Below, piece by piece: positions 35,408-43,655 of a DNA stretch of 64,000 bases. A model generated the notes under the pieces. The model saw only the letters and a list, made by a program, of their open reading frames with translations, ran no database searches and was not told the DNA's origin. The stretch's first letter is position 1, and each line of letters begins with the position of its first letter. The translations under genes and the position numbers were made by a program. The stretch is from Pedobacter sp. KBS0701 (GTDB taxonomy: Bacteria; Bacteroidota; Bacteroidia; Sphingobacteriales; Sphingobacteriaceae), in NCBI RefSeq assembly GCF_005938645.2, contig NZ_CP042171.1, positions 5,952,001-6,016,000 on the forward strand. The letters are read 5' to 3'.

Positions 35408-36157
35408 ATGGCAAATTTATTAACCGACAGGGCTTTTTGGGTAAATTATTGGGAAAGTAAAAAAGGACTCGCGGTTCAGTTACCTTCAAACTATTTATTT
35501 CATACCCAGCTGGCAGATGTAATCCGGAAAGATCATGTTAAAACGGCCATCGAGCTGGGTGGTTTTCCGGGATATTATGCCGTGTTCCTGAAAAAATATT
35601 TCAAACTTGATGTTACACTTTTAGATTATTTTGTTCACCCACCTGTGGTAAAAGAGCTCTTGGAAAAGAACCGTTTAACTGAGAAGGATATCCATATTAT
35701 TGAAACCGACCTGTTTAATTATACACCTGAAAAACAGTATGATCTTGTACTAAGCTGCGGTTTAATCGAACATTTTAATGATACTGCCGACATTATTAAC
35801 CGCCATATTGCTTTTGTAAAACCAGGTGGAACTTTGTTTATCACGCTGCCGAATTTTAAAGCCATTAACGGTTGGTTCCAAAAGAATTTCGATAGAGAAA
35901 ATTACGACAAACACAATATCGATAGCATGGACCCGGCACTGTTGAAATCAATCTGTGAGCAGGCTGGTCTTAAAGAAGTAAAATCGGGTTATTTTGGTCG
36001 ATTCAGCGTTTGGCTGGAAAATGAAAGCCAGAAATCGGCTGGTGTTCGTCTATTTAAGAAAACAGTTTGGCTAAGCGGAAAAATATTTACGAAGATTATC
36101 CCGTTCGAAAGCAAAAATCTATCACCTTATATTATCTTAGTAGCGAAAAAAATCTAA
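35408..36157 (+). CDS. Class I SAM-dependent methyltransferase
   Basis: The 249 residues show a Rossmann-type methyltransferase core. The SAM-binding loop is weakly kept as IELGGFPGYYAVFLKKYF (about 48-65). VTLLDYF holds the acidic residue after strand 2, and LVLSCGLIEHFNDTADIINR and VKPGGTLFITLPNF are motifs near 115-150. The C-terminal part may be a lipid- or glycan-facing lid. The acceptor is unknown. The rhomboid protease gene begins 7 bp after its stop, so they share a transcript. Confidence 0.85.
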   Translation: MANLLTDRAFWVNYWESKKGLAVQLPSNYLFHTQLADVIRKDHVKTAIELGGFPGYYAVFLKKYFKLDVTLLDYFVHPPVVKELLEKNRLTEKDIHIIETDLFNYTPEKQYDLVLSCGLIEHFNDTADIINRHIAFVKPGGTLFITLPNFKAINGWFQKNFDRENYDKHNIDSMDPALLKSICEQAGLKEVKSGYFGRFSVWLENESQKSAGVRLFKKTVWLSGKIFTKIIPFESKNLSPYIILVAKKI

Positions 36158-36164
36158 AAGCGCT

Positions 36165-37685
36165 ATGTCAATCAGTTGGGGTTACTCGCCTAAAATTGAA
36201 AAGTATATTCCTTTGGCCGATTTTCCGGCAGATAAATACCTGATCATTGCCCGGCAGGCCATCGAAAATCTAAGGTGGAGCCTTAGCCATATCTCAGAAA
36301 GCGGGCTAATTGCTTACACGCCAATATCTTTTCAATCGTATAGTGAAGAAGTATCTATCCGTATCCATGGGAATTTCGCTGTAGTAAAGAGTGAGTGCGT
36401 AGGTATCCAGATGTGGTTTAACGATTACGGGAAAAACGATTTAAATCTTGAAAAATTTTTCCATGAATTTGAATATGTCCAGTACCATTTGCAAAATATC
36501 TGGGATGAAAGTTTAGCTACGTTCCATGCTTTAATTGCTACTCAGGATGATACTTATTTTGGCAAAGCGCCATTAACTGCCAAGAATAAAATTAAAAATA
36601 TTTTATATCTTTTTTTTCCTCAAAAGGGATATTTAGTTACCCCAGTTCTGGTAATTTTAAATGTACTTTATTATGGCTTTACGCTGCTGTTTGTTGCTGC
36701 TGTGCTTAAACTGAGGGCTCAAAATTCTCTTATTCCTGAGGTAATTACCAATGCCTACTTAAACATTGGAGCAAATAACCGCGAACTGGTTTTGGAAGGG
36801 CAATACTGGCGGTTAATTACCCATCAATTTGTTCATTTAGGTTTGTCTCATCTGTTTTTTAACATGTATGCTTTGGTATATATCGGTTTAATGGTTGAGC
36901 ATAAACTCGGTTCGGCTAAATTTTTGATTACCTATTTACTTAGCGGAATATGCGGTGGTTTGGTGAGTCTCATCTTTCATAAATATGGTTTTATGGCTGG
37001 CGCATCAGGTGCTATTATGGGTGTTTTCGGTGCTTTTATGGCTTTAATCCTAAGTAAAGCTTTTGAGAAAAATGCCAATAAGTCCTTATTGATTAGTACC
37101 ATTCTGGTTACGGCTATTATGCTCTTAAATGGTATAAACGGTAAAGTAGATAATAGCGCTCATATTGGTGGGCTAATTTCTGGATTTGTAATATGTTATA
37201 TACTTTTTAATGAAAAACTTTGGAGATGGAAAATAACCACCAATTGGCAATACGGTTTAACATGCATTGTTGTGCTGATATTTTCTGCTATTATTTTGAT
37301 TTTTGCCCCTAACTATCAAAATAGAAAATTCTACAAATTACAGTTCCAATTTGAGCAGAATTCATTTGATTTTAATAAGGTTTATTCTATTCCTTACGAT
37401 TTATCTAAAGCAGAAAAAGTAAAAACAATTGAACAATACGGTATACGGCTTTGGCAGAAAAACAAACAGATTGTTGCCGAAATGCATAAACTCAATTTGG
37501 AAGAAAAAGAAAGCTATCGAAGAGATTTTGATGGCAAAATAACCAATCTGGCCATCAAAATCTCTTCACTTTTACGTAAAGAATATCTCGAAGAATCATC
37601 GAAATACCGTTATGAAATAGAACAGCTTACGAATGAAGTTAATAATATTCGGAGCGAAGCAGGTTCTAGTGAGTATAAATGGTAA
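36165..37685 (+). CDS. Rhomboid intramembrane serine protease with extra domains
   Basis: Rhomboids cut membrane proteins inside the bilayer. The catalytic pair is Ser281 in AGASGAIMGVFGA and His333 in NSAHIGGLISGF; the HxxxN-like HLFFNMY motif and the YWRLITHQFVH loop precede them. The six-helix core covers about 160-390. Unlike minimal rhomboids, it has about 150 residues in front with no membrane segment and a charged, coiled-coil-like tail of about 110 residues. At 506 residues it is well above the usual 200-300. It is 7 bp downstream of a methyltransferase gene. Substrates are unknown. Confidence 0.9.
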   Translation: MSISWGYSPKIEKYIPLADFPADKYLIIARQAIENLRWSLSHISESGLIAYTPISFQSYSEEVSIRIHGNFAVVKSECVGIQMWFNDYGKNDLNLEKFFHEFEYVQYHLQNIWDESLATFHALIATQDDTYFGKAPLTAKNKIKNILYLFFPQKGYLVTPVLVILNVLYYGFTLLFVAAVLKLRAQNSLIPEVITNAYLNIGANNRELVLEGQYWRLITHQFVHLGLSHLFFNMYALVYIGLMVEHKLGSAKFLITYLLSGICGGLVSLIFHKYGFMAGASGAIMGVFGAFMALILSKAFEKNANKSLLISTILVTAIMLLNGINGKVDNSAHIGGLISGFVICYILFNEKLWRWKITTNWQYGLTCIVVLIFSAIILIFAPNYQNRKFYKLQFQFEQNSFDFNKVYSIPYDLSKAEKVKTIEQYGIRLWQKNKQIVAEMHKLNLEEKESYRRDFDGKITNLAIKISSLLRKEYLEESSKYRYEIEQLTNEVNNIRSEAGSSEYKW

Positions 37686-39137
37686 CTAAGCTGATTTTCT
37701 GTACAACCCAATTTCGCTTAAAGTAATGCATACGGGCGACTTAATAAAGTTGATTTTCACCTTATCAGTTGTAACCGGAGTATTGAGTTTAATTAACCTT
37801 TTAGCGCCTATGCTCGTGCCATCGTAAACGTTTTTCCAGGCATTGTTTTCAAATATTTCAATCGTATAAGCCTCTATGCGCTGACCTAAAGGAATGTATT
37901 CTTGCAGGCTGATGATATCAAAGGTTTTAGCAGTTTTCAAATCAAGTTCTAAACTTGCCTGATGGACATCGTCCTGAGTAGCCCAATAACTCCCTTTTTT
38001 ACCGTCAAGAAGTGTAGCAACATCATATTTGTTGCCTCTGCTATTGCTCGCTTTAATAGATGCATCTTTGGCCAGGTTATTCTCAAAAGTATGTTTAACC
38101 ATATCCCCAAAGGTTTTGAGTGCAGCTATATCATCATCATGAAGCTGTCCACGGGTATCGGGTGCTAAACCCAAATCTAAACCTGCGCCACGTCCCACGC
38201 TTTTTAAATACAGATCGAATAACGTTTCAGGTGTTTTGGGTTTTTCGCTGGCATGATAGAACCATCCTTTTCTCAGAGGAACATCGCATTCTGCCGGCAT
38301 CCAGAATTTACCATTTCTAATCCCTTCAGGGCTTTGCGGGTAATTTGCCTGCCCGGGCACTGCTACACTTTTGCCATCCGGGGCCATCGGAGTAAAGGTT
38401 GCCCAAGAGGTTGGTGCAGCATGTCCATCTTCATTGCCTACCCAACGGATATCTAAACCAATGTCGCTAAAAATATTCGCCATGGGTTGCATTTTACGTG
38501 TAATTGCCCAGGTGTTGTTCCAATCATAATAGGTGGTGTTGTCTATAGAACGTTTTTCTTTTGCTCCACCATAATAGCCATCGCCACCGTTAGCACCATC
38601 GTGCCAGCTCATAAAAAGTTCCCCAAAATTGCTGTAAAGTTCTTTTAACTGTGCCTGATAAATAGCCAGGTATTTGTCTGTACCATATAGTGCATTATTC
38701 CTGTCCCATGGCGAGCAATAAACCCCAAACTTTAAACCGTTTTTACGTACAGCCTGTTCTACTTCTTTAACTAAATTTCCTTTTCCCCCTCTGAACGGGC
38801 TTTTACTGATATTGTATTCCGTAGTTTTAGTTGGCCATAAGGCAAAGCCATCATGGTGTTTGGCTACTAATATAATCCCTTTCAAACCACCTGCTTTAGC
38901 GGCTTTAATAATCTGGTCGGCATTAAAATTTGTCGGGTTAAAAATTTTAGGGTCAGCATCACCAAAGCCCCATTCTTTATTTTCGAAAGTGGTGGGAGTA
39001 AAATGGATCAAACCGTAAACTTCAATATCGTGCCAGGCCAATTGCCTTTTTGATGGTACTGCACCATAAGGTTGAGGCGGTGTTTGAGCATAAATAGCTG
39101 TCGAAAGAAGTAAAAAAAGAATCAATAATGGTTTCAT
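37686..39137 (-). CDS. Alpha-L-fucosidase (GH29)
   Basis: GH29 enzymes remove alpha-linked fucose with retention. The 483-residue protein has a signal peptide ending IYAQ, then a TIM barrel with WHDIEVYGLIHFTPTTF, GIILVAKHHDGFALWP and the probable nucleophile Asp in MSWHDGANG near 178. The last 130 residues form an F5/8-type carbohydrate-binding domain (DASIKASNSRGN to SEIGLYR). The closest layout is that of small periplasmic Bacteroidota fucosidases. It is not part of a SusCD locus here. Its stop codon directly adjoins the stop codon of the rhomboid gene. Confidence 0.9.
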   Translation of the reverse strand: MKPLLILFLLLSTAIYAQTPPQPYGAVPSKRQLAWHDIEVYGLIHFTPTTFENKEWGFGDADPKIFNPTNFNADQIIKAAKAGGLKGIILVAKHHDGFALWPTKTTEYNISKSPFRGGKGNLVKEVEQAVRKNGLKFGVYCSPWDRNNALYGTDKYLAIYQAQLKELYSNFGELFMSWHDGANGGDGYYGGAKEKRSIDNTTYYDWNNTWAITRKMQPMANIFSDIGLDIRWVGNEDGHAAPTSWATFTPMAPDGKSVAVPGQANYPQSPEGIRNGKFWMPAECDVPLRKGWFYHASEKPKTPETLFDLYLKSVGRGAGLDLGLAPDTRGQLHDDDIAALKTFGDMVKHTFENNLAKDASIKASNSRGNKYDVATLLDGKKGSYWATQDDVHQASLELDLKTAKTFDIISLQEYIPLGQRIEAYTIEIFENNAWKNVYDGTSIGAKRLIKLNTPVTTDKVKINFIKSPVCITLSEIGLYRKSA

Positions 39138-39300
39138 AATTGTATAGCTTAGATAAAACTAAAGTACAAATAATTACCATTGGTAAGGTAAGCGTTAATC
39201 AATATTTAACCTGTTGGAAATGTAAGCATGAAATTATTTTTACATCTTGATCGTTACATAGATCCATGAAACAATTAATTTCTACTTACGTTATTTAAGC

Positions 39301-39975
39301 ATGAGCGCTTTTAACCAGAACCCTCCAGACGGTGGTACAATCTACACCGAAACCAATCTAAGCCAGTTATTTCCAGAGCCTTTTAATACCATAACAAGTT
39401 GTTTTTTTTTGGCTATAGCGGTGTATTGGACCATTAAACTATGGAGTAATTTTAAACAACATACTTTTTTAAGTATTGCGCTGGTGCTGCTCTATATTGG
39501 TGGGATTGGAGGCACCACTTATCACGGCTTAAGGCGCTGGCCGATCTTTATTATGATGGATTGGATGCCAATTATGCTTTTGTGCCTTTCGGCTGGTGTC
39601 TACTTTCTTTCTAAACTAACCAAATGGTACTTTGCCGTTTTAATTGTAGCGGTATATGCCTTTTTTCAATTTTATGTAAGAAGGCTCTTTAGCAATGGCG
39701 ATTTTCAGATTTTTATCAATATTAATTATGCTTTTATGGCTGCGCTGGTTTTATTTCCTGTGTTTGGCTACTTAATTAAAACAGACTGGAAAAATGGCAA
39801 ATGGGTAGGGTTTGCCCTGATTGCTTTCATATTTGCTTTAACTTTTCGAATTGCAGATAAGTGGGATATATTGAGTATCGGCACGCATTTTTTATGGCAT
39901 ACTTTCGGGGCTGTAGCTTCTTTCTGTATGCTGAATTATATTTATTTGGTCAACCTGAAAAAGAATAAATCTTAA
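39301..39975 (+). CDS. CREST superfamily (alkaline ceramidase-like) membrane protein
   Basis: This 224-residue protein has seven predicted membrane segments. It carries the residue pattern of the CREST superfamily, which includes alkaline ceramidases and related hydrolases: PEPFNTITS near the start (Glu26, like EFWNT in ceramidases), YHG (His75), MMDWMP (Asp87, 12 residues later) and HFLWH (His196 and His200). In known members three His and the Asp/Ser hold a catalytic zinc. Members of this bacterial group make sphingolipids, so a ceramide or other lipid amide is a plausible substrate; that is inferred. It is a lone gene. Confidence 0.65.
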   Translation: MSAFNQNPPDGGTIYTETNLSQLFPEPFNTITSCFFLAIAVYWTIKLWSNFKQHTFLSIALVLLYIGGIGGTTYHGLRRWPIFIMMDWMPIMLLCLSAGVYFLSKLTKWYFAVLIVAVYAFFQFYVRRLFSNGDFQIFININYAFMAALVLFPVFGYLIKTDWKNGKWVGFALIAFIFALTFRIADKWDILSIGTHFLWHTFGAVASFCMLNYIYLVNLKKNKS

Positions 39976-40000
39976 AATATTGTTTATTAAGCATAACAGA

Positions 40001-40042
40001 TAGATTGAGCTTGCTGGTCATTATTTCAACAAGCTCAACCCA
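40001..40042. repeat. Inverted repeat TTGAGCTTG / CAAGCTCAA
   Basis: Perfect 9-bp arms at 40005-40013 and 40030-40038 lie in the 70-bp gap between convergent genes. It looks like a trimmed member of the family at 61216-61284 and could act as a terminator for both genes. Confidence 0.6.
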
Positions 40043-40046
40043 ATTT

Positions 40047-40814
40047 TTAGAATTTTGAATGTGCTTTACTGTAATCTAGTTTCTTTTGTCCACCTATCGC
40101 GTATTCAATGCCTCCCCATAAATGATTCTGGAACTTATCGTCAGCCCAGCCTTCTTTAGTATGGCCCATACAGGTGTAGAAAGCTCTTCCGCCATCAAAA
40201 TTGTGGTACCAGCTAAAAGGATGGAAATCGCCGTTTTTACCGCCGGTATAAGATTTCTCATCTAAGGTAATCAGCACTTTAATATCCGGGTTAATATTTT
40301 TAAAATTATACAGCTCATCTTTTCTCATCCATATCGAATCGGTAAGGAATTTAGTAGCTGGATGTTTTTTATCCTTAATGATGAATCTGGCTTCCTGAAC
40401 AGCTGGGTGACTTATAAAATAAGCGCCGGCCAATTTACCATACCAAGGCCAGTCGTATTCAGTATCTGTTGCCGCATGGATACCCACATAGCCTCCGCCG
40501 GCCTGTATATATCTTTCGAAAGCAACCTGTTGTTTATTGTCCAATACATCGCCTGTAGTGTTTAAGAAAATAACAGTAGCATATTTTTTAAGGTTGTCTT
40601 CTGTAAACAGATCGGCATTCTCGGTGGTGTCTACTTCAAAATGATGTTCGGTACCTAATTTTTGGATCACTTCTTTTCCGGTTTCAATAGAGTTGTGCCT
40701 AAAACCTTTGGTTTTGGAAAAAACTAAAACTTTTGCCGGTTTCTTCGCTGTGGTATAGCTCTGCAATAAAAAAACGGATGCAATTAATAGACATAATGAG
40801 ATGTACTTTTTCAT
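40047..40814 (-). CDS. ThuA-like (trehalose utilisation) domain protein
   Basis: ThuA proteins have a class I amidotransferase-like fold and are linked to sugar metabolism, but their reaction is not generally settled. The 255 residues have a signal peptide (about 1-22), VLVFSKTKGFRHNSIETG, the strand ATVIFLNTTGDVLDN, and GGGYVGIHAATDTEYDWPWYGKLAGA near 105-130. SWYHNFDGGRAFYTCMGHTKEGW near 205-228 is a family signature. It is secreted, as other Bacteroidota ThuA proteins are. It lies 39 bp downstream of the LMW phosphatase gene. Confidence 0.88.
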   Translation of the reverse strand: MKKYISLCLLIASVFLLQSYTTAKKPAKVLVFSKTKGFRHNSIETGKEVIQKLGTEHHFEVDTTENADLFTEDNLKKYATVIFLNTTGDVLDNKQQVAFERYIQAGGGYVGIHAATDTEYDWPWYGKLAGAYFISHPAVQEARFIIKDKKHPATKFLTDSIWMRKDELYNFKNINPDIKVLITLDEKSYTGGKNGDFHPFSWYHNFDGGRAFYTCMGHTKEGWADDKFQNHLWGGIEYAIGGQKKLDYSKAHSKF

Positions 40815-40853
40815 TTTTTTGACTTGGTTAGTGATGGATATTAAGCTATAAAT

Positions 40854-41288
40854 TTAAGAAAGTTGTTTGATAATTTCCCTACATCTTTCTTCAACCTGCC
40901 TGCAAACAGGGCTAAACAGGGCATTATCCCAATATGGGTCTGTAACTTCATCGTTATCAAGAAAAAGTTTAATCTTTTTTCGCTCTTTATCGGTTTTGGC
41001 CAGGGTTTTAATATCAGCTAGATTGTTCTTGTCCATTACCAAAATCAGGTCATAATAATCAAACATCGAATGGTTAAACTGCTGTGCCCGCTGTTTGCTG
41101 ATATCGTAACCCAAAGCCTTAGCCGCAGAAATACTTCTATGGTCAGGTGCCTTGCCGATATGCCAATTGCCTGTTCCTGCCGAAGCGACTTCCCAATTTA
41201 AGTTTTGTTCATCTGCCAGATGGCGCATAATGCCTTCAGCCAATGGCGAACGACAGATGTTACCCAGACAAACCATTAAAATTTTCAA
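40854..41288 (-). CDS. Low-molecular-weight protein-tyrosine phosphatase
   Basis: These cytoplasmic phosphatases act on phosphotyrosine or low-molecular substrates. The P-loop is VCLGNICRSP with Cys7 and Arg13 (C-x5-R), and the general acid is Asp in EVTDPYWDN near 114-118. At 144 residues the length is normal. Some family members act on bacterial tyrosine kinases of capsule systems, but no such kinase is near. The start is 2 bp after the stop of the frameshifted lipoprotein gene, so they are probably co-transcribed. Confidence 0.93.
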   Translation of the reverse strand: MKILMVCLGNICRSPLAEGIMRHLADEQNLNWEVASAGTGNWHIGKAPDHRSISAAKALGYDISKQRAQQFNHSMFDYYDLILVMDKNNLADIKTLAKTDKERKKIKLFLDNDEVTDPYWDNALFSPVCRQVEERCREIIKQLS

Positions 41289-41290
41289 TG

Positions 41291-41730
41291 TTATTTAGAT
41301 TTTGCTGCAAATATATAAGTAACGGTATAAGTTTTTCCTTCCTTATCAAAAGTATATTTTTGGGTGATATAACTGCCGTTTAAATTTACAGTTCCTGAGT
41401 TTCCAAACCCGGTATTTAATGTGATTTCATTTCCGTTTTTCGTCCATTTTGCATTCTGAAAGGAAATCATGTCGCACAAGGAACCTGTAGAGGTAAAAGC
41501 ATAAGATCCACCTGGTGAAAAATTTAATGCATAATTATTTTTTAAACAGGCATCAGGACCAGAAAGTGTCATAAAATTACTGCTCGGTTTTCCGTTTATG
41601 TTAAAGCAGGATTAACAGTTGCCGATTGCAAAGGCCAGTTATATCTTGTAATGTCGTCAATGTTAACGTTTTCTTTCTTTTTACAGGCAAATGCCAGACA
41701 AAGTGTAAAGATGAATAGTAATTTTTTCAT
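41291..41730 (-). pseudogene. Frameshifted lipocalin-like lipoprotein gene
   Basis: Two frames together make one small lipoprotein of about 145 residues. The first, 41596-41730, starts MKKLLFIFTLCLAFACKKK with a lipobox (Cys16) and reads to a TAA 45 codons on. The second frame continues with INGKPSSNF then MTLSGPDACLKNNYALNF and ends at 41291. The shift lies near 41596-41605, in TTTAACATAAACGG. Restoring one A would give a continuous LTINGKPSSNF. The second part ends with strands typical of lipocalin-like Bacteroidota lipoproteins. It may be a true pseudogene, a phase-varying gene or a sequencing error. Confidence 0.75.
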
Positions 41731-41798
41731 CAGTTTATAATTGGTTTTGGTTTGTTACTGATAAAACGGATCCAGTAGTTGAATTGCTACAGCATTAC

Positions 41799-41835
41799 AA
41801 AAAAAAATGCCCCAATGCTGGTTAGCGTTGGGGCA
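41799..41835 (-). terminator. Terminator of the P1-type nuclease operon
   Basis: On the minus strand, GTGCCCCAACGCT-AACC-AGCATTGGGGCAT is followed by a run of T. It lies about 20 bp beyond the nuclease stop codon. Confidence 0.9.
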
Positions 41836-41853
41836 CTGGAAATATCAGAAATG

Positions 41854-42660
41854 TTATCCGTAAATATCGTTTAACATTTTAGCTAAACGTACACCACCTT
41901 TTAGTAACTGGTCGTTGAGGGTATCAACCCATTCAAAGTTGTAACGGTAGCTCAATTTAGCATCTGGTTTCGTGTTTGCGTAAATTTTGTTACAGATACC
42001 GTACGATTCATAAATGCAATCTTTCAGGCTGGTGTTCTGCCAGTTGTAAAGCTGCACAGCTGAAGCATGGTTAATGGCTTTTGCATATTCGGTATAGCTT
42101 AACTGTTGGTACTCAATCAGCTGTTCATCCCAAACCCGGTGGATATTCGATTTCTCGTTAAACCATAAGACCGAAATGCGATTACCACCCAAATCATCTT
42201 TACGGGCAACATGCATCGGCTGGCATAAATCGCCCGCCAGATGCACCAACATGCGTAAAGCCAATTTCTTTTCGGCTGGGGTGCTGCTTGTTTTCTTTAA
42301 TACAGCAATTAGATCAGGTATTTTGTTGTAAAGGTTAGGCGATTTTTCTGTTTCAAGAAAGTTGTAAACGCCATCTTTGTTCAATCCTGCCGGAAGATTA
42401 ACAAAATGCCAGTTATACATATAATTATAAGTAGAATCTGATTTAATGAAATCGCCCCAATTGGCCGACATGGCCAAAGTTTCGTAACCTAAAATACTTT
42501 GAATAGCCTTGCGTGTTTTTGCCTTTAAATAACTATCAGCAATTTCACCAACCACACGATGGCCGATCGTACCCCAAGCATTTGCCTGAATAGGGAGATA
42601 TGCTAATAAACCGATAGCTAACGCCGTGGTTAATTTCTTTTTTATTGATGTTAAAATCAT
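41854..42660 (-). CDS. S1/P1-type zinc nuclease
   Basis: S1/P1 nucleases cut single-stranded DNA and RNA and remove 3' phosphates, using three zinc ions. The 268 residues have a signal peptide ending NANA; cleavage exposes Trp29, whose amino group and backbone bind zinc in this family. Other ligands are His34 (GTIGHRVVG) and the His and Asp in LVHLAGDLCQPMHV. It is secreted, probably periplasmic, and may scavenge nucleotides. It is the last gene of a three-gene operon, 2 bp after the lipoprotein gene, and is followed by a strong terminator. Confidence 0.92.
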   Translation of the reverse strand: MILTSIKKKLTTALAIGLLAYLPIQANAWGTIGHRVVGEIADSYLKAKTRKAIQSILGYETLAMSANWGDFIKSDSTYNYMYNWHFVNLPAGLNKDGVYNFLETEKSPNLYNKIPDLIAVLKKTSSTPAEKKLALRMLVHLAGDLCQPMHVARKDDLGGNRISVLWFNEKSNIHRVWDEQLIEYQQLSYTEYAKAINHASAVQLYNWQNTSLKDCIYESYGICNKIYANTKPDAKLSYRYNFEWVDTLNDQLLKGGVRLAKMLNDIYG

Positions 42661-42662
42661 TT

Positions 42663-43178
42663 TTATAATTCTTTTGGTATGCAGGTAATTCTTTGTTTGA
42701 GGATTAATTTAATTTCGCGCTGGTCGCTTAAACTCTCTAAGGAGAGGGTATCTGCCGATCGCTTTTTGATCAGGAAATTCTTTTCATATCTGCCGATGCG
42801 GTAACAGCCAGATATTTTTTGTTTGTAATTGGCATGTGTAAAAGTAGCGCCAACAAACAGCGTATCGCCTCTTACTACATAAACGCCCTTTGCATATTCT
42901 TTCCAGATACCGTTATGATAACATGAATCTTCATATAAATTCACTTTACTGTGGGTAATCATATCCATGTAAACCGAATCGCAGGTAAACTTGAAATGAT
43001 GTTGTGTGTAATTGCTTAATTTATTACTAAAAGCGACTGAATCTTCATTCCAAACACCTTGCATAAAATCTTCGCCCTTACCCTGTATGTTGGGCCGCGG
43101 ACTACATGCCAGCTGTAAAACGGATAATGTAAAAAGAAAAATGTAACAAAGCCTTAATCCTAATTGCGGTTTACTCAT
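42663..43178 (-). CDS. Predicted lipoprotein of unknown function
   Basis: The 171 residues have a signal peptide with a lipobox at Cys25 (LQLACSPRPN). The rest is a compact domain with VWNEDSVAFSNKL, FTCDSVYMDM and GVYVVRGDTLFVGATFTH, which looks like the small beta-barrel domains of many Bacteroidota lipoproteins. I do not recognise a function. The gene overlaps the preceding membrane-protein gene by 8 bases and ends 2 bp before the nuclease gene, so all three are one transcript. Relatives beside fumC are sometimes labelled fumarate hydratase, which is only a carry-over of the neighbour's name. Confidence 0.7.
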   Translation of the reverse strand: MSKPQLGLRLCYIFLFTLSVLQLACSPRPNIQGKGEDFMQGVWNEDSVAFSNKLSNYTQHHFKFTCDSVYMDMITHSKVNLYEDSCYHNGIWKEYAKGVYVVRGDTLFVGATFTHANYKQKISGCYRIGRYEKNFLIKKRSADTLSLESLSDQREIKLILKQRITCIPKEL

Positions 43179-43533
43179 GGTTATAATCGGTGCCTTTAGG
43201 GAATTGATTCTGGACTACTGCCTGTTTTTTAACAGTGTTGATAACCAGAATTAAAAGACCCGCTGCAAAACAAAGGCTGGCTATAAAACTGATAATACCT
43301 ACAACAGCATAATATTTTGAAACTTCTGTATAAGCTAAATTTTGAGATGAAATTAGTAATGGCATCAAAAAGCTGTAAAACAGGGTAATGAGCAGACCAA
43401 TTCCTGAGCCAATGGTCATTAAAATAGCCTCAACTGAAGATTTTTTTACTAAAAAATAGCAGCAGGTTCCAAATACAATACAAGGCGAAATAATGGATAT
43501 TAAGCTTAAAAGGTTAGAAAGTATTGAGTTCAT
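43171..43533 (-). CDS. Small inner-membrane protein of unknown function
   Basis: A 120-residue protein with three predicted membrane segments (about 8-29, 35-62 and 76-98) and a short polar tail. No motif is recognised. It is the first gene of the operon with the lipoprotein (8-base overlap) and the nuclease. fumC ends 122 bp upstream on the same strand, with a palindromic repeat in between, so read-through from fumC is possible. Confidence 0.65.
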   Translation of the reverse strand: MNSILSNLLSLISIISPCIVFGTCCYFLVKKSSVEAILMTIGSGIGLLITLFYSFLMPLLISSQNLAYTEVSKYYAVVGIISFIASLCFAAGLLILVINTVKKQAVVQNQFPKGTDYNHE

Positions 43534-43572
43534 ATTACCTGTGTTTTTTTATTAACCATATTGTAAATCGGA

Positions 43573-43640
43573 ACATCATGCTGAACTCGTTTCAGCATCT
43601 TAAGTACTGAAAAGATCATGAAATAATTCAGCATGACGAC
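43573..43640. repeat. Palindromic repeat, CATGCTGAA...TTCAGCATG family
   Basis: ATCATGCTGAACTCGTTTCAGCATCT opens it and ATTCAGCATGACGA closes it. The left part is itself a hairpin, TGCTGAA/TTCAGCA. It is one of the common Bacteroidota intergenic repeats and lies just after fumC, where it could act as a terminator. Confidence 0.7.
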
Positions 43641-43655
43641 CGTTATGTAATGAGC

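Noticed and set aside
42663..43178. Calling the lipoprotein beside fumC a fumarate hydratase
   Set aside because: It has a lipobox and none of the fumarase motifs; the true FumC is the 465-residue gene nearby.
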